From Microbacterium sp. MYb45 (GTDB lineage: Bacteria > Actinomycetota > Actinomycetes > Actinomycetales > Microbacteriaceae), in assembly GCF_002979655.1 (NCBI RefSeq), contig NZ_PCPG01000003.1, forward strand, positions 124,001 to 188,000: a stretch of DNA of 64,000 nucleotides. The letters run 5' to 3'. A program made the position numbers and the translations under genes. Below, one piece after another: positions 52,554 through 62,471 of this stretch. How positions within the stretch are numbered: position 1 is the first letter of the stretch; each line of letters begins with the position of its first letter. The notes beneath the pieces are model-generated. The model was not told where the DNA came from, ran no database searches, and worked only from the letters and a program-made list of their open reading frames with translations.

Positions 52554-52982
52554 ATGGTTCCCGAGATCAACTACTGGGCGGTGCTGCTGGCCACCGCGTC
52601 GAGCATGATCGTCGGCTCGATCTGGTACGCCCCGAAGGTGTTCGGCACCCGCTGGTCGAAGCTGGCGAACGTCGACATGGATCGTCCGGCGGCCACGGCG
52701 ATGTGGCCCATCATCACCACGGTCATCGTCAGCTTCATCACGGCATGGGTGCTCGCCGGGGCATCCGCCATCGCCTGGCATTTCTACGGCGGCGCGTTCT
52801 TCTGGGGCACCATCGTCACGGCGGTCACGCTGTGGGCCGGCTTCACGGCCGCACGTTTCATCACCCACGATGCGTTCGAGGGCCGCTCGACGAGGCTGAC
52901 CACGCTGAACATCGCGCACGAGCTGGTCACGGTCGTGGTGATGGCCGTGATCATCGGCGTCTGGCCGCCGGCACTCGGCTAG
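52554..52982 (+). CDS. DUF1761-family membrane protein
   Basis: A 142-residue protein with four membrane segments, starting MVPEINYWAVLLATASSMIVGSIWYAPKVFGTRWSKL. The WYAPxxFGxxW motif is that of DUF1761. I use the ATG at 52554, which has GGAGG 5 nt upstream; an in-frame GTG at 52542 is possible. Function unknown. Confidence 0.82.
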   Translation: MVPEINYWAVLLATASSMIVGSIWYAPKVFGTRWSKLANVDMDRPAATAMWPIITTVIVSFITAWVLAGASAIAWHFYGGAFFWGTIVTAVTLWAGFTAARFITHDAFEGRSTRLTTLNIAHELVTVVVMAVIIGVWPPALG

Positions 52983-53028
52983 GTCGTACGGGGGCGTCGG
53001 CGGGGAGCCCGTCGACGACCCCGCGCGG

Positions 53029-53925
53029 TCACGGCGTCGGCATGCCGCCGTTGACGTTCAGCGTCTCGCCGGCGACATAGCTCGACTCCGCCGACGCCAG
53101 GAACACGTATGCCGGGGCGAGCTCGGCGGGCTGTCCCATCCGGCCGAGCGGGGTGTCCTCGCCGAAGCTGTCCAGCTTCTCCTGCGGCTGACCGTCGCTC
53201 GGCTGCAGCGGCGTCCAGATCGGGCCGGGGGCCACCGCGTTCACACGGATGCCCTTCGGGGCGAGCTGCTCGGCAAGCCCCTTCGTGAACGCGTTGATGG
53301 TCGCCTTGGTCGAGGCGTAGTCGACGAGGATGCCGGAGGGCGAGTACGCCTGGATCGACGTGGTGTTGATGATCGTCGAACCGGCGGGGAGGTGCGGCAG
53401 CGCCGCCTTCGTGATCCAGAACATCGCGTACACGTTGGTCTTGAACGTGTCGTCGAACTGCTCGTCCGTGATGTCGATCAGCGACTCCTGGTAGACCTGC
53501 TTCCCGCCGTTGTTGACGAGGATGTCGAGCCCGCCCAGGGCGGCCACCGCATCGGCGACGAGTGTCCGGCAGTACTCGGGGTCGCGGAGGTCGCCCGGCA
53601 GAGCGGCGACCTTCACCCCGGCCTCGCGGAGGATCCCGGCGATGCGGCTCGCATCCTCCTCCTCTTCGGGCAGGTACGAGAGGGCGACGTCGGCGCCCTC
53701 CCGCGCGAACGCGATGGCCGTGGCCGCGCCGATGCCCGAGTCGCCGCCGGTGATCAGCGCCTTGCGGCCGGTGAGCCGTCCGGTGCCGCGGTAGCTCTCC
53801 TCGCCGAGGTCGGCCTTCGGGGCCAGGTCGGCGTCGAGGCCGGGCTCCGGCATGTGCTGCTTCTCGGGTTCGATGTCCGCGTAGAGCTCGGCAGGGTTGG
53901 TGAAGGTGTACTGGTCGCGGGGCAT
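53029..53925 (-). CDS. SDR-family oxidoreductase, YghA-like
   Basis: A 298-residue SDR of the long N-terminal type: the first 45 residues (QYTFTNPAELYADIEPEKQHMPEPG) are characteristic of YghA/general-stress SDRs. The core has RKALITGGDSGIGAATA, NNGGKQVYQ, TTSIQAY and DYASTKATINAF (catalytic Tyr and Lys). The ATG at 53925 follows GAAAGGACGC. The 300-nt region upstream to 54225 holds no gene I can support. Confidence 0.9.
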   Translation of the reverse strand: MPRDQYTFTNPAELYADIEPEKQHMPEPGLDADLAPKADLGEESYRGTGRLTGRKALITGGDSGIGAATAIAFAREGADVALSYLPEEEEDASRIAGILREAGVKVAALPGDLRDPEYCRTLVADAVAALGGLDILVNNGGKQVYQESLIDITDEQFDDTFKTNVYAMFWITKAALPHLPAGSTIINTTSIQAYSPSGILVDYASTKATINAFTKGLAEQLAPKGIRVNAVAPGPIWTPLQPSDGQPQEKLDSFGEDTPLGRMGQPAELAPAYVFLASAESSYVAGETLNVNGGMPTP

Positions 53926-54225
53926 GATGCGTCCTTTCGACAGCGGCTGATCGTCTCCGCCACCCGTGAGCTGCGTGTGCGACGCGGGCACGGGTCCGGG
54001 CGGCGCGTGGACTCCCAGAGTGCGGGCGACCTCCCCCTCGGGGCAAAAGCCTTGCGCACCTCGGCCCCGGTTGCTATGCGGCCGCCGTCGCGAGGCGTCT
54101 CCGCCGGGCGGAGAACTAGACCTTCGCCACTTCTGCGGGGATGTTCGATGTGCGAATGTTCCTATCGTGGCCGTCCGGCCGCCCACGGACCGCGCGCGGA
54201 CCGTGTTCCTGCCAGAGGGGTTCCG

Positions 54226-55497
54226 ATGCCCGGTTCGTCGCGTCGAAGGATGCCGTCGGTCCTCACCGCCGCGCTCGTCGCCGCGGTTCTCGCGGCCGCC
54301 GTGCCCGCCGTCTCGGGGGCCTTCGCCGCTGCCGACGGCTCCACGTCGGGGGACGGCGCGCCCGACCCTTCGCGCTCGGTCGCCCTGGCCTACGAGTTCC
54401 TCGACGCGCGCGTGGATCAGTTCTGCGACGGCGCAGGCCGGTGCCTGCCGCGCAGCTATGAGGGCGGGTTCTTCACCACGCCGAGCTGGGACTTCACGCC
54501 GTCGTTCGTCTATGACGACGCCGTGGTGATCATGGCTTACACCGCCCGCGGCCTGCCGGACGACATCCGCCGAGCGCGGACGATCGGCGACGCCCTCCTC
54601 TTCGTGCAGCAGAACGACCCGATCGGTGACGGGCGCACCCGCGCATCGTACGAGCCGCACGGCATCCGGCAGGGGCGAGTGGAGATCACCGGTCCAGGAA
54701 GCTTCACCGGCAACCAGGCCTGGGTCGGGATGGCGTTCACGCGGCTCGCGCACGCGACCGGGGACCCGCGGTACCTCGAGGGGGCGCTGCGTGTCGGTCA
54801 ATGGATTCAGGACAACACGGCCGACATGGCCCGGGCACCGCACGGCTACACCGGCGGGCAGCTCGAGGACGGCACGTCACTGACCTGGAAGTCGACGGAG
54901 CACAACAGCGATGTGGCCGGGTTCTTCACTCAACTGGCGCAGCTGACCGGCGATGCGGTGTGGGCGGATCGGGCGGCCGTCGCCGCGGGATTCGTCGCGG
55001 CGATGCAGAGCGCCGACGGCCACGTGAACACCGGCACCGGCCTCGACGGCTCGACGATCAACACCCGGCCCATCCCTCTCGACGCGCAGACCTGGAGTTC
55101 GCTCGCCACCGGCGACCCGCGTTACGGGTCAGCACTGGATTGGACCCTGGAGAACCTGATCGCCACCGACGGCCCGTACACCGGGCCGTCGATCAGCGAG
55201 GTCGACGTGTCGAAGGCGTGGTTCGAGGGCAGCGGACACCTGGCGCTGGCACTCCGGCTGCGGGACGGTGCGGGTGATGCCGAGACTGCGGAGAAGCTGC
55301 TGCACAGCATCCGTCTGGCCCAGCGCGATGCCCCGAACGGCGACGGCAAGGGGATCGTCGCGACCTCGAACGACGGCCTCGATTCGGGCTTCGGCGACCT
55401 CTACTATTCGAGCCTGCACACCGGCGCGACGGCGTGGTATCTGCTCGCGTCGGCGGAGGACAACCCGTTCGTGCTGCCGGTCGACCCGGCCTCTTGA
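54226..55497 (+). CDS. Secreted alpha/alpha-barrel protein, function unknown
   Basis: A 423-residue protein with an N-terminal Sec-type signal (basic start MPGSSRRRMPSVLTAALVAA, cleavage after about residue 37). The mature part is built of helical hairpins (SFVYDDAVVIMAYTARG, ARTIGDALLFVQQNDP, TGNQAWVGMAFTRLAHATGDPRYLEGA, WKSTEHNSDVAGFFTQLAQLTGD, SLHTGATAWYLLAS), typical of (alpha/alpha)6 toroids found in polysaccharide-degrading enzymes. I recall similar proteins in Streptomyces annotated only as hypothetical; no catalytic residues can be named. Confidence 0.78.
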   Translation: MPGSSRRRMPSVLTAALVAAVLAAAVPAVSGAFAAADGSTSGDGAPDPSRSVALAYEFLDARVDQFCDGAGRCLPRSYEGGFFTTPSWDFTPSFVYDDAVVIMAYTARGLPDDIRRARTIGDALLFVQQNDPIGDGRTRASYEPHGIRQGRVEITGPGSFTGNQAWVGMAFTRLAHATGDPRYLEGALRVGQWIQDNTADMARAPHGYTGGQLEDGTSLTWKSTEHNSDVAGFFTQLAQLTGDAVWADRAAVAAGFVAAMQSADGHVNTGTGLDGSTINTRPIPLDAQTWSSLATGDPRYGSALDWTLENLIATDGPYTGPSISEVDVSKAWFEGSGHLALALRLRDGAGDAETAEKLLHSIRLAQRDAPNGDGKGIVATSNDGLDSGFGDLYYSSLHTGATAWYLLASAEDNPFVLPVDPAS

Positions 55498-55507
55498 GGA
55501 CGAGCCG

Positions 55508-55532
55508 CCCCCGTGCGTGCAGACGCAAGGGG
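55508..55532. terminator. Possible hairpin between convergent genes
   Basis: ccccgtgcgt and acgcaagggg can pair with one mismatch around a 4-nt loop, 10 nt after the secreted-protein stop and 30 nt from the purQ stop. Confidence 0.4.
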
Positions 55533-55561
55533 CTGGTTCGAACCGAAGGGGGTGGGTCGGG

Positions 55562-56265
<704 letters not shown>

Positions 56266-56269
<4 letters not shown>

Positions 56270-56514
56270 TCGGCGACCTCGATACCGACGACGTCTTCGA
56301 TCACGGAGTTGGAGAGCACCTCGTCGGCGATCCGACGGGCCTCGGCGAGGACCTCGTCGGTGACCTCGCCCTCGACGGTGAGCTCGAAGCGCTTGCCGAT
56401 GCGGACGTCGGTGAAGCCCTCGACGCCGAGACGGGCGAAGGCGCCGGAGACGGCCTTGCCCTGCGGGTCGAGCAGTTCGGGCTTGGGCATGACGTCGACG
56501 ACGATGGTGGGCAT
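56266..56514 (-). CDS. purS: PurS, FGAM synthase small subunit
   Basis: An 82-residue protein, [20 protein letters not shown] at the N-terminus and [12 protein letters not shown], then [16 protein letters not shown] at the end, as in PurS of Gram-positive bacteria. It bridges PurQ and PurL. Confidence 0.95.
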
Positions 56515-56581
56515 GACGGCTCCAAGAGTCGCGGGCGGACGGGCGCACCCAGTCTACCGTCCCCGCCCGTCGACTCTCCTC

Positions 56582-56665
56582 CGCCGAGTGCACGGCTTGC
56601 TGCCGAGTGCGCGGCTTGTTCGCGTGAGGAGGCCGTGCGCTCGGCGAGAAGCCGTGCACTCGGCG
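56582..56665. repeat. Nested palindrome between apt and purS
   Basis: Outer arms cgccgagtgcacggctt (56582-56598) and aagccgtgcactcggcg (56649-56665) are perfect 17-bp inverted copies; inside, gccgagtgcgcggc and ggccgtgcgctcggc form a second related stem. All four segments are versions of the same unit. It lies downstream of apt and upstream of purS and may terminate apt. Confidence 0.7.
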
Positions 56666-56706
56666 ATGGGGCGGAGTAGGCGGAGTAGGCGGAGCGGGGG
56701 AGCTGC

Positions 56707-57240
56707 CTACGCGGAGTGGAAGACGGTGTGCAGGTCACCGACGGCCTCGCGACCGCCGAGGCCGTCGATCTCGAACAGCACCGAGATGCCGACGACGTGG
56801 CTGCCGAGGCGCTCGACGAGTTCCCGTCCGGCGGCGAGGGTGCCGCCCGTGGCCAGCACATCATCGATGAGCAGCACCCGGGAACCGGCGGGCAGGTCGT
56901 CGTGCATCTCGATCGTTGCGGTGCCGTACTCGAGGGCGTAGTCGACGGATGCCGCGGGGCGAGGCAGCTTGCCGGCCTTGCGGATCGGGATGAGGCCGAC
57001 ACCCGCGGCGATCGCGGCGGCGCTGGCGAGGATGAAGCCGCGCGCCTCGATGCCGGCGATCACGTCGAACTGGCCGGCGAAGGGCTCGATGATCGCCTCG
57101 GTCGTGACCCGCAGCGCCTCGGCATCGGCGAGGAGCGGCGTGATGTCGCGGAATATGATGCCCGGCTGCGGGTAGTCCGGCACGTTGCGGATCAGGGTTT
57201 CGGCGCGGACGAGGGCAGGAGACAGGGCGGCTTCGGGCAC
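56707..57240 (-). CDS. apt: Adenine phosphoribosyltransferase
   Basis: A 177-residue PRTase: [17 protein letters not shown] at the N-terminus, [23 protein letters not shown] and the PRPP-binding motif [17 protein letters not shown]. It salvages adenine to AMP. GTG start. Confidence 0.96.
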   Translation of the reverse strand: MPEAALSPALVRAETLIRNVPDYPQPGIIFRDITPLLADAEALRVTTEAIIEPFAGQFDVIAGIEARGFILASAAAIAAGVGLIPIRKAGKLPRPAASVDYALEYGTATIEMHDDLPAGSRVLLIDDVLATGGTLAAGRELVERLGSHVVGISVLFEIDGLGGREAVGDLHTVFHSA

Positions 57241-57402
57241 CGAGCAAGGTTACGCCTCTCGACCTCGGCTTGACGATTCACTCGACGATTCACGGACGCG
57301 ACGGCGTTCCGCCGACCTCTCGACGGTCGAACCTCGGGGAATCGTCAGAGCCTCGGCGGATCGTCGGCCGGTCTGGCGAACCTCCCCGGCCACAGGCGCG
57401 GC

Positions 57403-57459
57403 TTGACACCGTGGGAGCGCTCCCATAGAGTGACTGCTCAGTTCGTGGGAGCGCTCCCA
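57403..57459 (+). promoter_or_regulatory. Cellobiose operon promoter with two CebR boxes
   Basis: TTGACA (57403-57408) and TAGAGT (57426-57431) with a 17-bp spacer. The 14-bp palindrome tgggagcgctccca fills the spacer (57412-57425), and a second identical copy lies downstream of the predicted transcription start (57446-57459). This is the CebR box described in Streptomyces. Confidence 0.9.
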
Positions 57460-57512
57460 CGGCGTCCCGAAAGCAGCAAGACCGCACGACCCCCACCACA
57501 AAGGAGTGAACC

Positions 57513-58823
57513 GTGAACACACGTGCCCGCCACCGGATCCTCGCGATTGCCGCCGTGGCATCCGTCTCCGCCCTCGCCCTCGCCGGCTGTGCCGGCAACG
57601 CCGACGGCGCCCCCGAAGGCAGCGCCGACGAGGATGTCACGCTGACCGTCACCACCTTCGGCACCTTCGGCTACGACGACCTCTACAAGGAGTACGAGAA
57701 GGCGCACCCGAACGTGAAGATCGAGGCGACCAACATCGACACCGGCGGCAACGCCCGCACCGATGCCTTCACCAAGATCGCCGCCGGCTCCGGCCTCAGC
57801 GACGTCGTCGCGATCGAAGAGGGCTGGCTCGGCGCCATCATGGACGTCTCCGACACGTTCGTCGACCTCCGCGACTACGACATCGAAGACCGCAAGGCCG
57901 ACTGGGTCGACTGGAAGTACGGTCAGGCGACGGATGCCGAAGGCCGCGTCATCGGCTATGGCACCGACATCGGCCCGAGCGGCATCTGCTACAACGGTGC
58001 CGCGTTCGAGGCTGCCGGCCTGCCGAGCGACCGCGAGTCCGTCGCCGAGCTGCTCAACGGCGACTGGGAGAACTACTTCAAGGTCGGCGCCGACTACACG
58101 GCCAAGACCGGCAAGGCCTGGTACGACCACTCCGGCTTCGTCTGGAACGCCATGGTCAACCAGCTCGACGAGGGCTACTACACGACCGACGGCAAGCTGA
58201 ACGTCGAGGACAACGCCGAACTCAAGGAGCGTTTCGAGCTGCTGGGTGCGGCCACCGAGGGCGGCCAGTCGGCTGCACAGACGGCCTGGGACTGGAACGG
58301 CGGCAAGTCGTTCGTCGACGGCACCTTCGCGACCTTCGTGTGCCCGGGCTGGATGCTCGGTGTCGTGCAGGGTCAGGTCGAGGCCGGCGGCGGCGACGCC
58401 TCCACCGGCTGGGACTTCGCCGACGTGTTCCCCGGCGGTGCGGCCAACTGGGGTGGCGCCTTCCTGTCGATCCCGGAGTCCTCGCAGCACAAGGAGGCGG
58501 CCGCTGAGCTCGCCGACTGGCTGACGCAGCCCGAGCAGCAGGTGAAGCAGTCCGCCGCCGCAGGTAACTTCCCCTCGACGATCAAGGCGCAGGAGACCCT
58601 CGCCGCCGACGCGACGCCGAACGAGTTCTTCAACGATGCTCCGACGGGTGCCATCCTCGCGGAGCGCGCCAAGGGAGTCGTCGCCCAGTTCAAGGGCGCC
58701 GATGACTCGGTGATCCAGGAGAACGTGTTCGGCCCGGCCCTCAGCAGCCTCGACCGTGGTGAGACCGACACGCAGGGTTCCTGGGACCAGGCGATCAAGC
58801 TCCTGAACGAGCTCGTCGACTGA
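57513..58823 (+). CDS. Cellobiose/cello-oligosaccharide-binding lipoprotein (CebE-like)
   Basis: A 436-residue family 1 binding protein with lipobox LAGC (Cys about 26). Sequence features LTVTTFGTFGYDDLYKEYEKAHPNVKI, GTDIGPSGICYNGAAFEAAGLP and GGKSFVDGTFATFVCPGWMLG resemble CebE. The CebR boxes in front and GH1 beta-glucosidase behind identify the substrate as cellobiose or cellotriose with good confidence. Confidence 0.9.
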   Translation: MNTRARHRILAIAAVASVSALALAGCAGNADGAPEGSADEDVTLTVTTFGTFGYDDLYKEYEKAHPNVKIEATNIDTGGNARTDAFTKIAAGSGLSDVVAIEEGWLGAIMDVSDTFVDLRDYDIEDRKADWVDWKYGQATDAEGRVIGYGTDIGPSGICYNGAAFEAAGLPSDRESVAELLNGDWENYFKVGADYTAKTGKAWYDHSGFVWNAMVNQLDEGYYTTDGKLNVEDNAELKERFELLGAATEGGQSAAQTAWDWNGGKSFVDGTFATFVCPGWMLGVVQGQVEAGGGDASTGWDFADVFPGGAANWGGAFLSIPESSQHKEAAAELADWLTQPEQQVKQSAAAGNFPSTIKAQETLAADATPNEFFNDAPTGAILAERAKGVVAQFKGADDSVIQENVFGPALSSLDRGETDTQGSWDQAIKLLNELVD

Positions 58824-58832
58824 TACCCAGCG

Positions 58833-58919
58833 GACGTTTCGTCTCGCTCGGCTCCGCCGTGCTCGCTCAACGACCAGTCTTCATCCGGTCGTTGAGCGAG
58901 CGCAGCGAGACGAAACGTC
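58833..58919. repeat. Long palindrome after the binding-protein gene (type 1, copy 2)
   Basis: gacgtttcgtctcgct and gctcgctcaacgacc pair with ggtcgttgagcgagc and agcgagacgaaacgtc across a short loop, with an asymmetric 12-nt bulge on the left arm. The core (gtttcgtctcg and cgctcaacgacc) is that of copy 1 at 24823-24914, and it too separates a binding-protein gene from the next transporter gene. Confidence 0.7.
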
Positions 58920-58944
58920 TCCCTGCACCTCAAAAGGACACCCC

Positions 58945-60036
58945 ATGACTCTCACCGCCCCGCCTGCGGAGCAGCAGCGCACGGCATCCGGTTCGGCACC
59001 GACCAATCCGCCGAAGCGCCCCTGGCGCCACCGCGTCTCGCGGTTCGACCAGAACGCCTCCCCGTACTTCTACATCTCGCCGTTCTTCCTGCTGTTCGGG
59101 CTGGTCGGCCTGTTCCCGCTGCTCTACACCGTGTGGGTGGCCGTGCACGAGTGGGACCTGCTCAAGGGTGAGGGCGACTTCGTCGGCGTCGGCAACTTCG
59201 TCGAGATCCTCGGCGACGCCATGTTCTGGAACTCGATCGGCAACACCCTGAGCATCTTCCTGCTCTCCGCGATCCCGCAGCTGTCCGTCGCGCTCGTGAT
59301 CGCCTACCTCCTCGACCGCGGACTCCGCGCCCCGACGTTCTGGCGGATGAGCGTGCTGATCCCGTTCGTCGTCACCCCGGTCGCGGTCGCCATCATCTTC
59401 TCGAGCATCTTCAACGAAGCCGACGGCCTGGCCAACAACCTGCTCAACCTCATCGGCATCGCCGACCAGGAGTGGAAGCACAACACCGCCCTGTCGCACA
59501 TCGCGATCGCCGTGATGGTGAACTTCCGCTGGACCGGGTACAACGCCCTGATCCTCCTCGCCGCCATGCAGGCGGTGCCGCGCGACCTGTACGAGTCGGC
59601 CGCCCTCGACGGTGCAGGCGCCGCCCGCCGCTTCTTCTCGATCACGATCCCCACTATCCGTCCGACCCTGATCTTCGTGATCATCACCGCGACGATCGGC
59701 GGCCTGCAGATCTTCGCCGAGCCCCGCCTGTTCGACGTCTCGACCGCGGGCGGCATCGGCGGCAGCGACCGGCAGTTCCAGACCACGGTGCTCTTCCTCT
59801 GGGAGCTGGCGTTCTTCCGCCGCGACCTCGGCGAGGCGTCTGCCGTCGCCATCCTGCTGTTCCTGCTGATCGTCGGCATCGGAGTGATCAACTTCCTCAT
59901 CTCCCGGCGCATCTCCACGGGGGACGGGCCGAAGAACCGTGCGGCCCGACGCCGAGCCCGCACTGCCGCTGCGGCGGCGGCCACCGCAGCCGCGTCCACG
60001 ACGATCGCCACCACCACCGAGGAGAACGCGCGATGA
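58945..60036 (+). CDS. Sugar ABC permease (CebF-like)
   Basis: A 363-residue permease with six membrane segments and EAA loop DLYESAALDGAGAARRFFSITIPTI. Both soluble ends are long; the Ala/Thr-rich tail RAARRRARTAAAAAATAAAS is unusual low-complexity sequence. No ATPase is encoded in this operon, as in Streptomyces ceb loci that share MsiK. Confidence 0.93.
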   Translation: MTLTAPPAEQQRTASGSAPTNPPKRPWRHRVSRFDQNASPYFYISPFFLLFGLVGLFPLLYTVWVAVHEWDLLKGEGDFVGVGNFVEILGDAMFWNSIGNTLSIFLLSAIPQLSVALVIAYLLDRGLRAPTFWRMSVLIPFVVTPVAVAIIFSSIFNEADGLANNLLNLIGIADQEWKHNTALSHIAIAVMVNFRWTGYNALILLAAMQAVPRDLYESAALDGAGAARRFFSITIPTIRPTLIFVIITATIGGLQIFAEPRLFDVSTAGGIGGSDRQFQTTVLFLWELAFFRRDLGEASAVAILLFLLIVGIGVINFLISRRISTGDGPKNRAARRRARTAAAAAATAAASTTIATTTEENAR

Positions 60037-60920
60037 CCGCCACCCAGGCGCTGAGCGTCCCCGAGAAGATCCGCCGGCGTCGTGCCGTCGGAGGAAACGC
60101 CGGCATCGGCAGCCGCCCCGGATTCCTGACCTACGGGCTCCTCGCCGCGTTCATCATCGGCAGCGTCTACCCGCTGTGGTGGTCGGTCGTGGTCGCCAGT
60201 GGCACGAACGCCACCCGCGGCGAGACCCTGCCGCTGATCCCCGGCGGGAACTTCCTGGCGAACGCCGCCAAGGTCTTCGATGCGATCCCGTTCTGGCTCG
60301 CGCTGGGCAACTCGTTCCTGATCTCGGGCATCATCACGATCTCGGTCGTCACGTTCTCCACCCTCGCCGGCTACGCCTTCGCGAAGCTGAAGTTCAAGGG
60401 CCGCGACGGGATGATGATCTTCGTGATCGCCACGATGGCGATCCCGACGCAGCTGGGGATCATCCCGCTGTTCATGCTCATGCGGGAGCTCGGGTGGACC
60501 GGCTCGATCGGCGCGGTCATCGTCCCGACCCTCGTCACCGCGTTCGGCGTCTTCTTCATGCGGCAGTACCTCGTGGACGTCATCCCGGACGAGCTGATCG
60601 AAGCCGCCCGCATGGACGGCGCGAACCAGTTCCGCACGTTCCTGACGGTCGGACTCCCCGCGGCCCGACCGGCGATGGCGATCCTCGGACTCTTCACCTT
60701 CATGACGGCGTGGACCGACTACCTGTGGCCGCTGATCGTGCTCTCCCCGCAGAACCCGACCCTGCAGACGGCGCTCAGCCAGCTGCAGTCGGGCTACTAC
60801 ATCGACTATTCGATCGTGCTCGCCGGTGCGGTGCTCGCGACCCTCCCGCTGCTCGTGCTCTTCGTGGTCGCGGGTCGGCAGCTGGTCAGTGGCATCATGG
60901 CGGGCGCGGTGAAAGGATGA
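60033..60920 (+). CDS. Sugar ABC permease (CebG-like)
   Basis: A 295-residue permease, six membrane segments, EAA loop LIEAARMDGANQFRTFLTVGLPAA. ATGA overlaps to both neighbours. Confidence 0.93.
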   Translation: MTATQALSVPEKIRRRRAVGGNAGIGSRPGFLTYGLLAAFIIGSVYPLWWSVVVASGTNATRGETLPLIPGGNFLANAAKVFDAIPFWLALGNSFLISGIITISVVTFSTLAGYAFAKLKFKGRDGMMIFVIATMAIPTQLGIIPLFMLMRELGWTGSIGAVIVPTLVTAFGVFFMRQYLVDVIPDELIEAARMDGANQFRTFLTVGLPAARPAMAILGLFTFMTAWTDYLWPLIVLSPQNPTLQTALSQLQSGYYIDYSIVLAGAVLATLPLLVLFVVAGRQLVSGIMAGAVKG

Positions 60921-62356
60921 CCCGTATGACCCGCTCCTTCCCCGAGAACTTCCTCTTCGGCGCTGCGACCGCGGCGTACCAGATCGAAGGGGCGGCGTTC
61001 GAGGATGGGCGCACGGCATCGATCTGGGACGCGTTCGCCCGCGTGCCCGGCGCCGTGATCGGCGGCGACAACGGCGACGTGGCCTGCGACCACTATCACC
61101 GCTACCGCGACGACGTCGCCCTCATGACCGAGCTCGGGCTGCAGACCTACCGCTTCTCGACGTCGTGGTCACGGGTGCGGCCGGACGGCGGTGCCGTGAA
61201 CCCGGCGGGCGTCGACTTCTACGAGCGCCTGGTCGATGAGCTGCTCGCCGCCGACATCCTGCCCTGGCTGACGCTGTACCACTGGGACATGCCGCAGGCG
61301 CTGCAGGATGCCGGTGGCTGGACGAACCGCGACACGGTCGACCGGTTCCTCGAGTACGCCGGCACCATGCACGACGCGCTCGGCGATCGGGTGAACGTGT
61401 GGACGACGCTCAACGAGCCCTGGTGCTCGTCCTTCCTCTCTTACACCGGAGGGGAGCACGCTCCGGGGCACACCAGCGTCGCCGAGGGGCTGCTCGCCTC
61501 GCATCACCTGCTGCTCGCGCACGGCAAGACCGTGCAGGAGCTGCGGGGACGCGACGCCTCGCTCAACCTCGGCATCACCCTGAACCACACGGTCGCCGAT
61601 CCCGCCGATCCGCAGAACCCCGCGGACGTCGATGCCGCCCGCCGCGTGGACGGGCAGTTCAACCGCTGGTTCCTCGACCCGATCTACCGCGGCAGCTATC
61701 CGGCCGACATCGTCGAGGACATCCGCGCGGTGGATGCCGACGCCGTCGCGCAGTTCGAGGCCGCGGTCCACGACGGCGACCTCGACACCATCTCCCAGCC
61801 CATCGACACGCAGGGTGTGAACTACTACCACGGCGACTTCCTGTCGGGCACGGCTCCGGCTCAGGCGCCGGTCTCCGGAGGGCCCGCCACCGAGCGCGCC
61901 GGCCGCAGCCCCTACCCGTCGAGCGACGGCATCCACTCGGTCGAGCGCGGGCTGCCGCGCACGGCGCAGAACTGGGAGGTGCAGCCCGAGGGCCTCACCC
62001 GGGTGCTGCAGCGGGTCTGGAGTGAATACGCCGAGCCCGCGGGCACCGTGCTGTACATGACCGAGAACGGCGCCGCCTACGACGACGTCGTGGTGGTCGA
62101 AGACGGCGAGACGCGCGTGCACGATGCCGACCGCACGGAGTTCCTGCGCCTGCACCTGGGTGCGGTGCTCGATGCCGCGGAGTCGGGTGTCGACGTGCGG
62201 GGCTACTTCTACTGGTCGATGTTCGACAACTACGAATGGGCCTGGGGTTACGACAAGCGCTTCGGCATCGTGCGCGTCGATTACGACACCCAGGAGCGGA
62301 GCCTCAAGGACTCCGGCCGGGAGTACGCGCGCATCATCGCGGCCCGCTCGCTCTAG
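60917..62356 (+). CDS. GH1 beta-glucosidase
   Basis: A 479-residue GH1 enzyme: FLFGAATAAYQIEGA, YRFSTSWSRVRP, acid/base Glu in WTTLNEPWCSS, nucleophile Glu in LYMTENGAAYDD and the C-terminal FYWSMFDNYEWAWGYDKRFGIVRVDY. It is cytoplasmic and hydrolyses imported cellobiose to glucose (BglC role). Two ATGs (60917, 60926) are in frame; the first overlaps the permease stop. Confidence 0.96.
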   Translation: MTRMTRSFPENFLFGAATAAYQIEGAAFEDGRTASIWDAFARVPGAVIGGDNGDVACDHYHRYRDDVALMTELGLQTYRFSTSWSRVRPDGGAVNPAGVDFYERLVDELLAADILPWLTLYHWDMPQALQDAGGWTNRDTVDRFLEYAGTMHDALGDRVNVWTTLNEPWCSSFLSYTGGEHAPGHTSVAEGLLASHHLLLAHGKTVQELRGRDASLNLGITLNHTVADPADPQNPADVDAARRVDGQFNRWFLDPIYRGSYPADIVEDIRAVDADAVAQFEAAVHDGDLDTISQPIDTQGVNYYHGDFLSGTAPAQAPVSGGPATERAGRSPYPSSDGIHSVERGLPRTAQNWEVQPEGLTRVLQRVWSEYAEPAGTVLYMTENGAAYDDVVVVEDGETRVHDADRTEFLRLHLGAVLDAAESGVDVRGYFYWSMFDNYEWAWGYDKRFGIVRVDYDTQERSLKDSGREYARIIAARSL

Positions 62357-62382
62357 CCGCAGGGCGTTCGGATCGGGTGAAT

Positions 62383-62409
62383 GGTCCCATCCGGGGCCCG
62401 GATGGGACC
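62383..62409 (+). terminator. Terminator after the GH1 gene
   Basis: ggtcccatccgg and ccggatgggacc form a perfect 12-bp stem with a 3-nt loop, 27 nt after the GH1 stop. Confidence 0.8.
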
Positions 62410-62471
62410 GTGTGCGCGATTCGAAGCGCGAACGTCGGTGAGAATAGGGCGATGGAAGAGTGCGTACGTTG

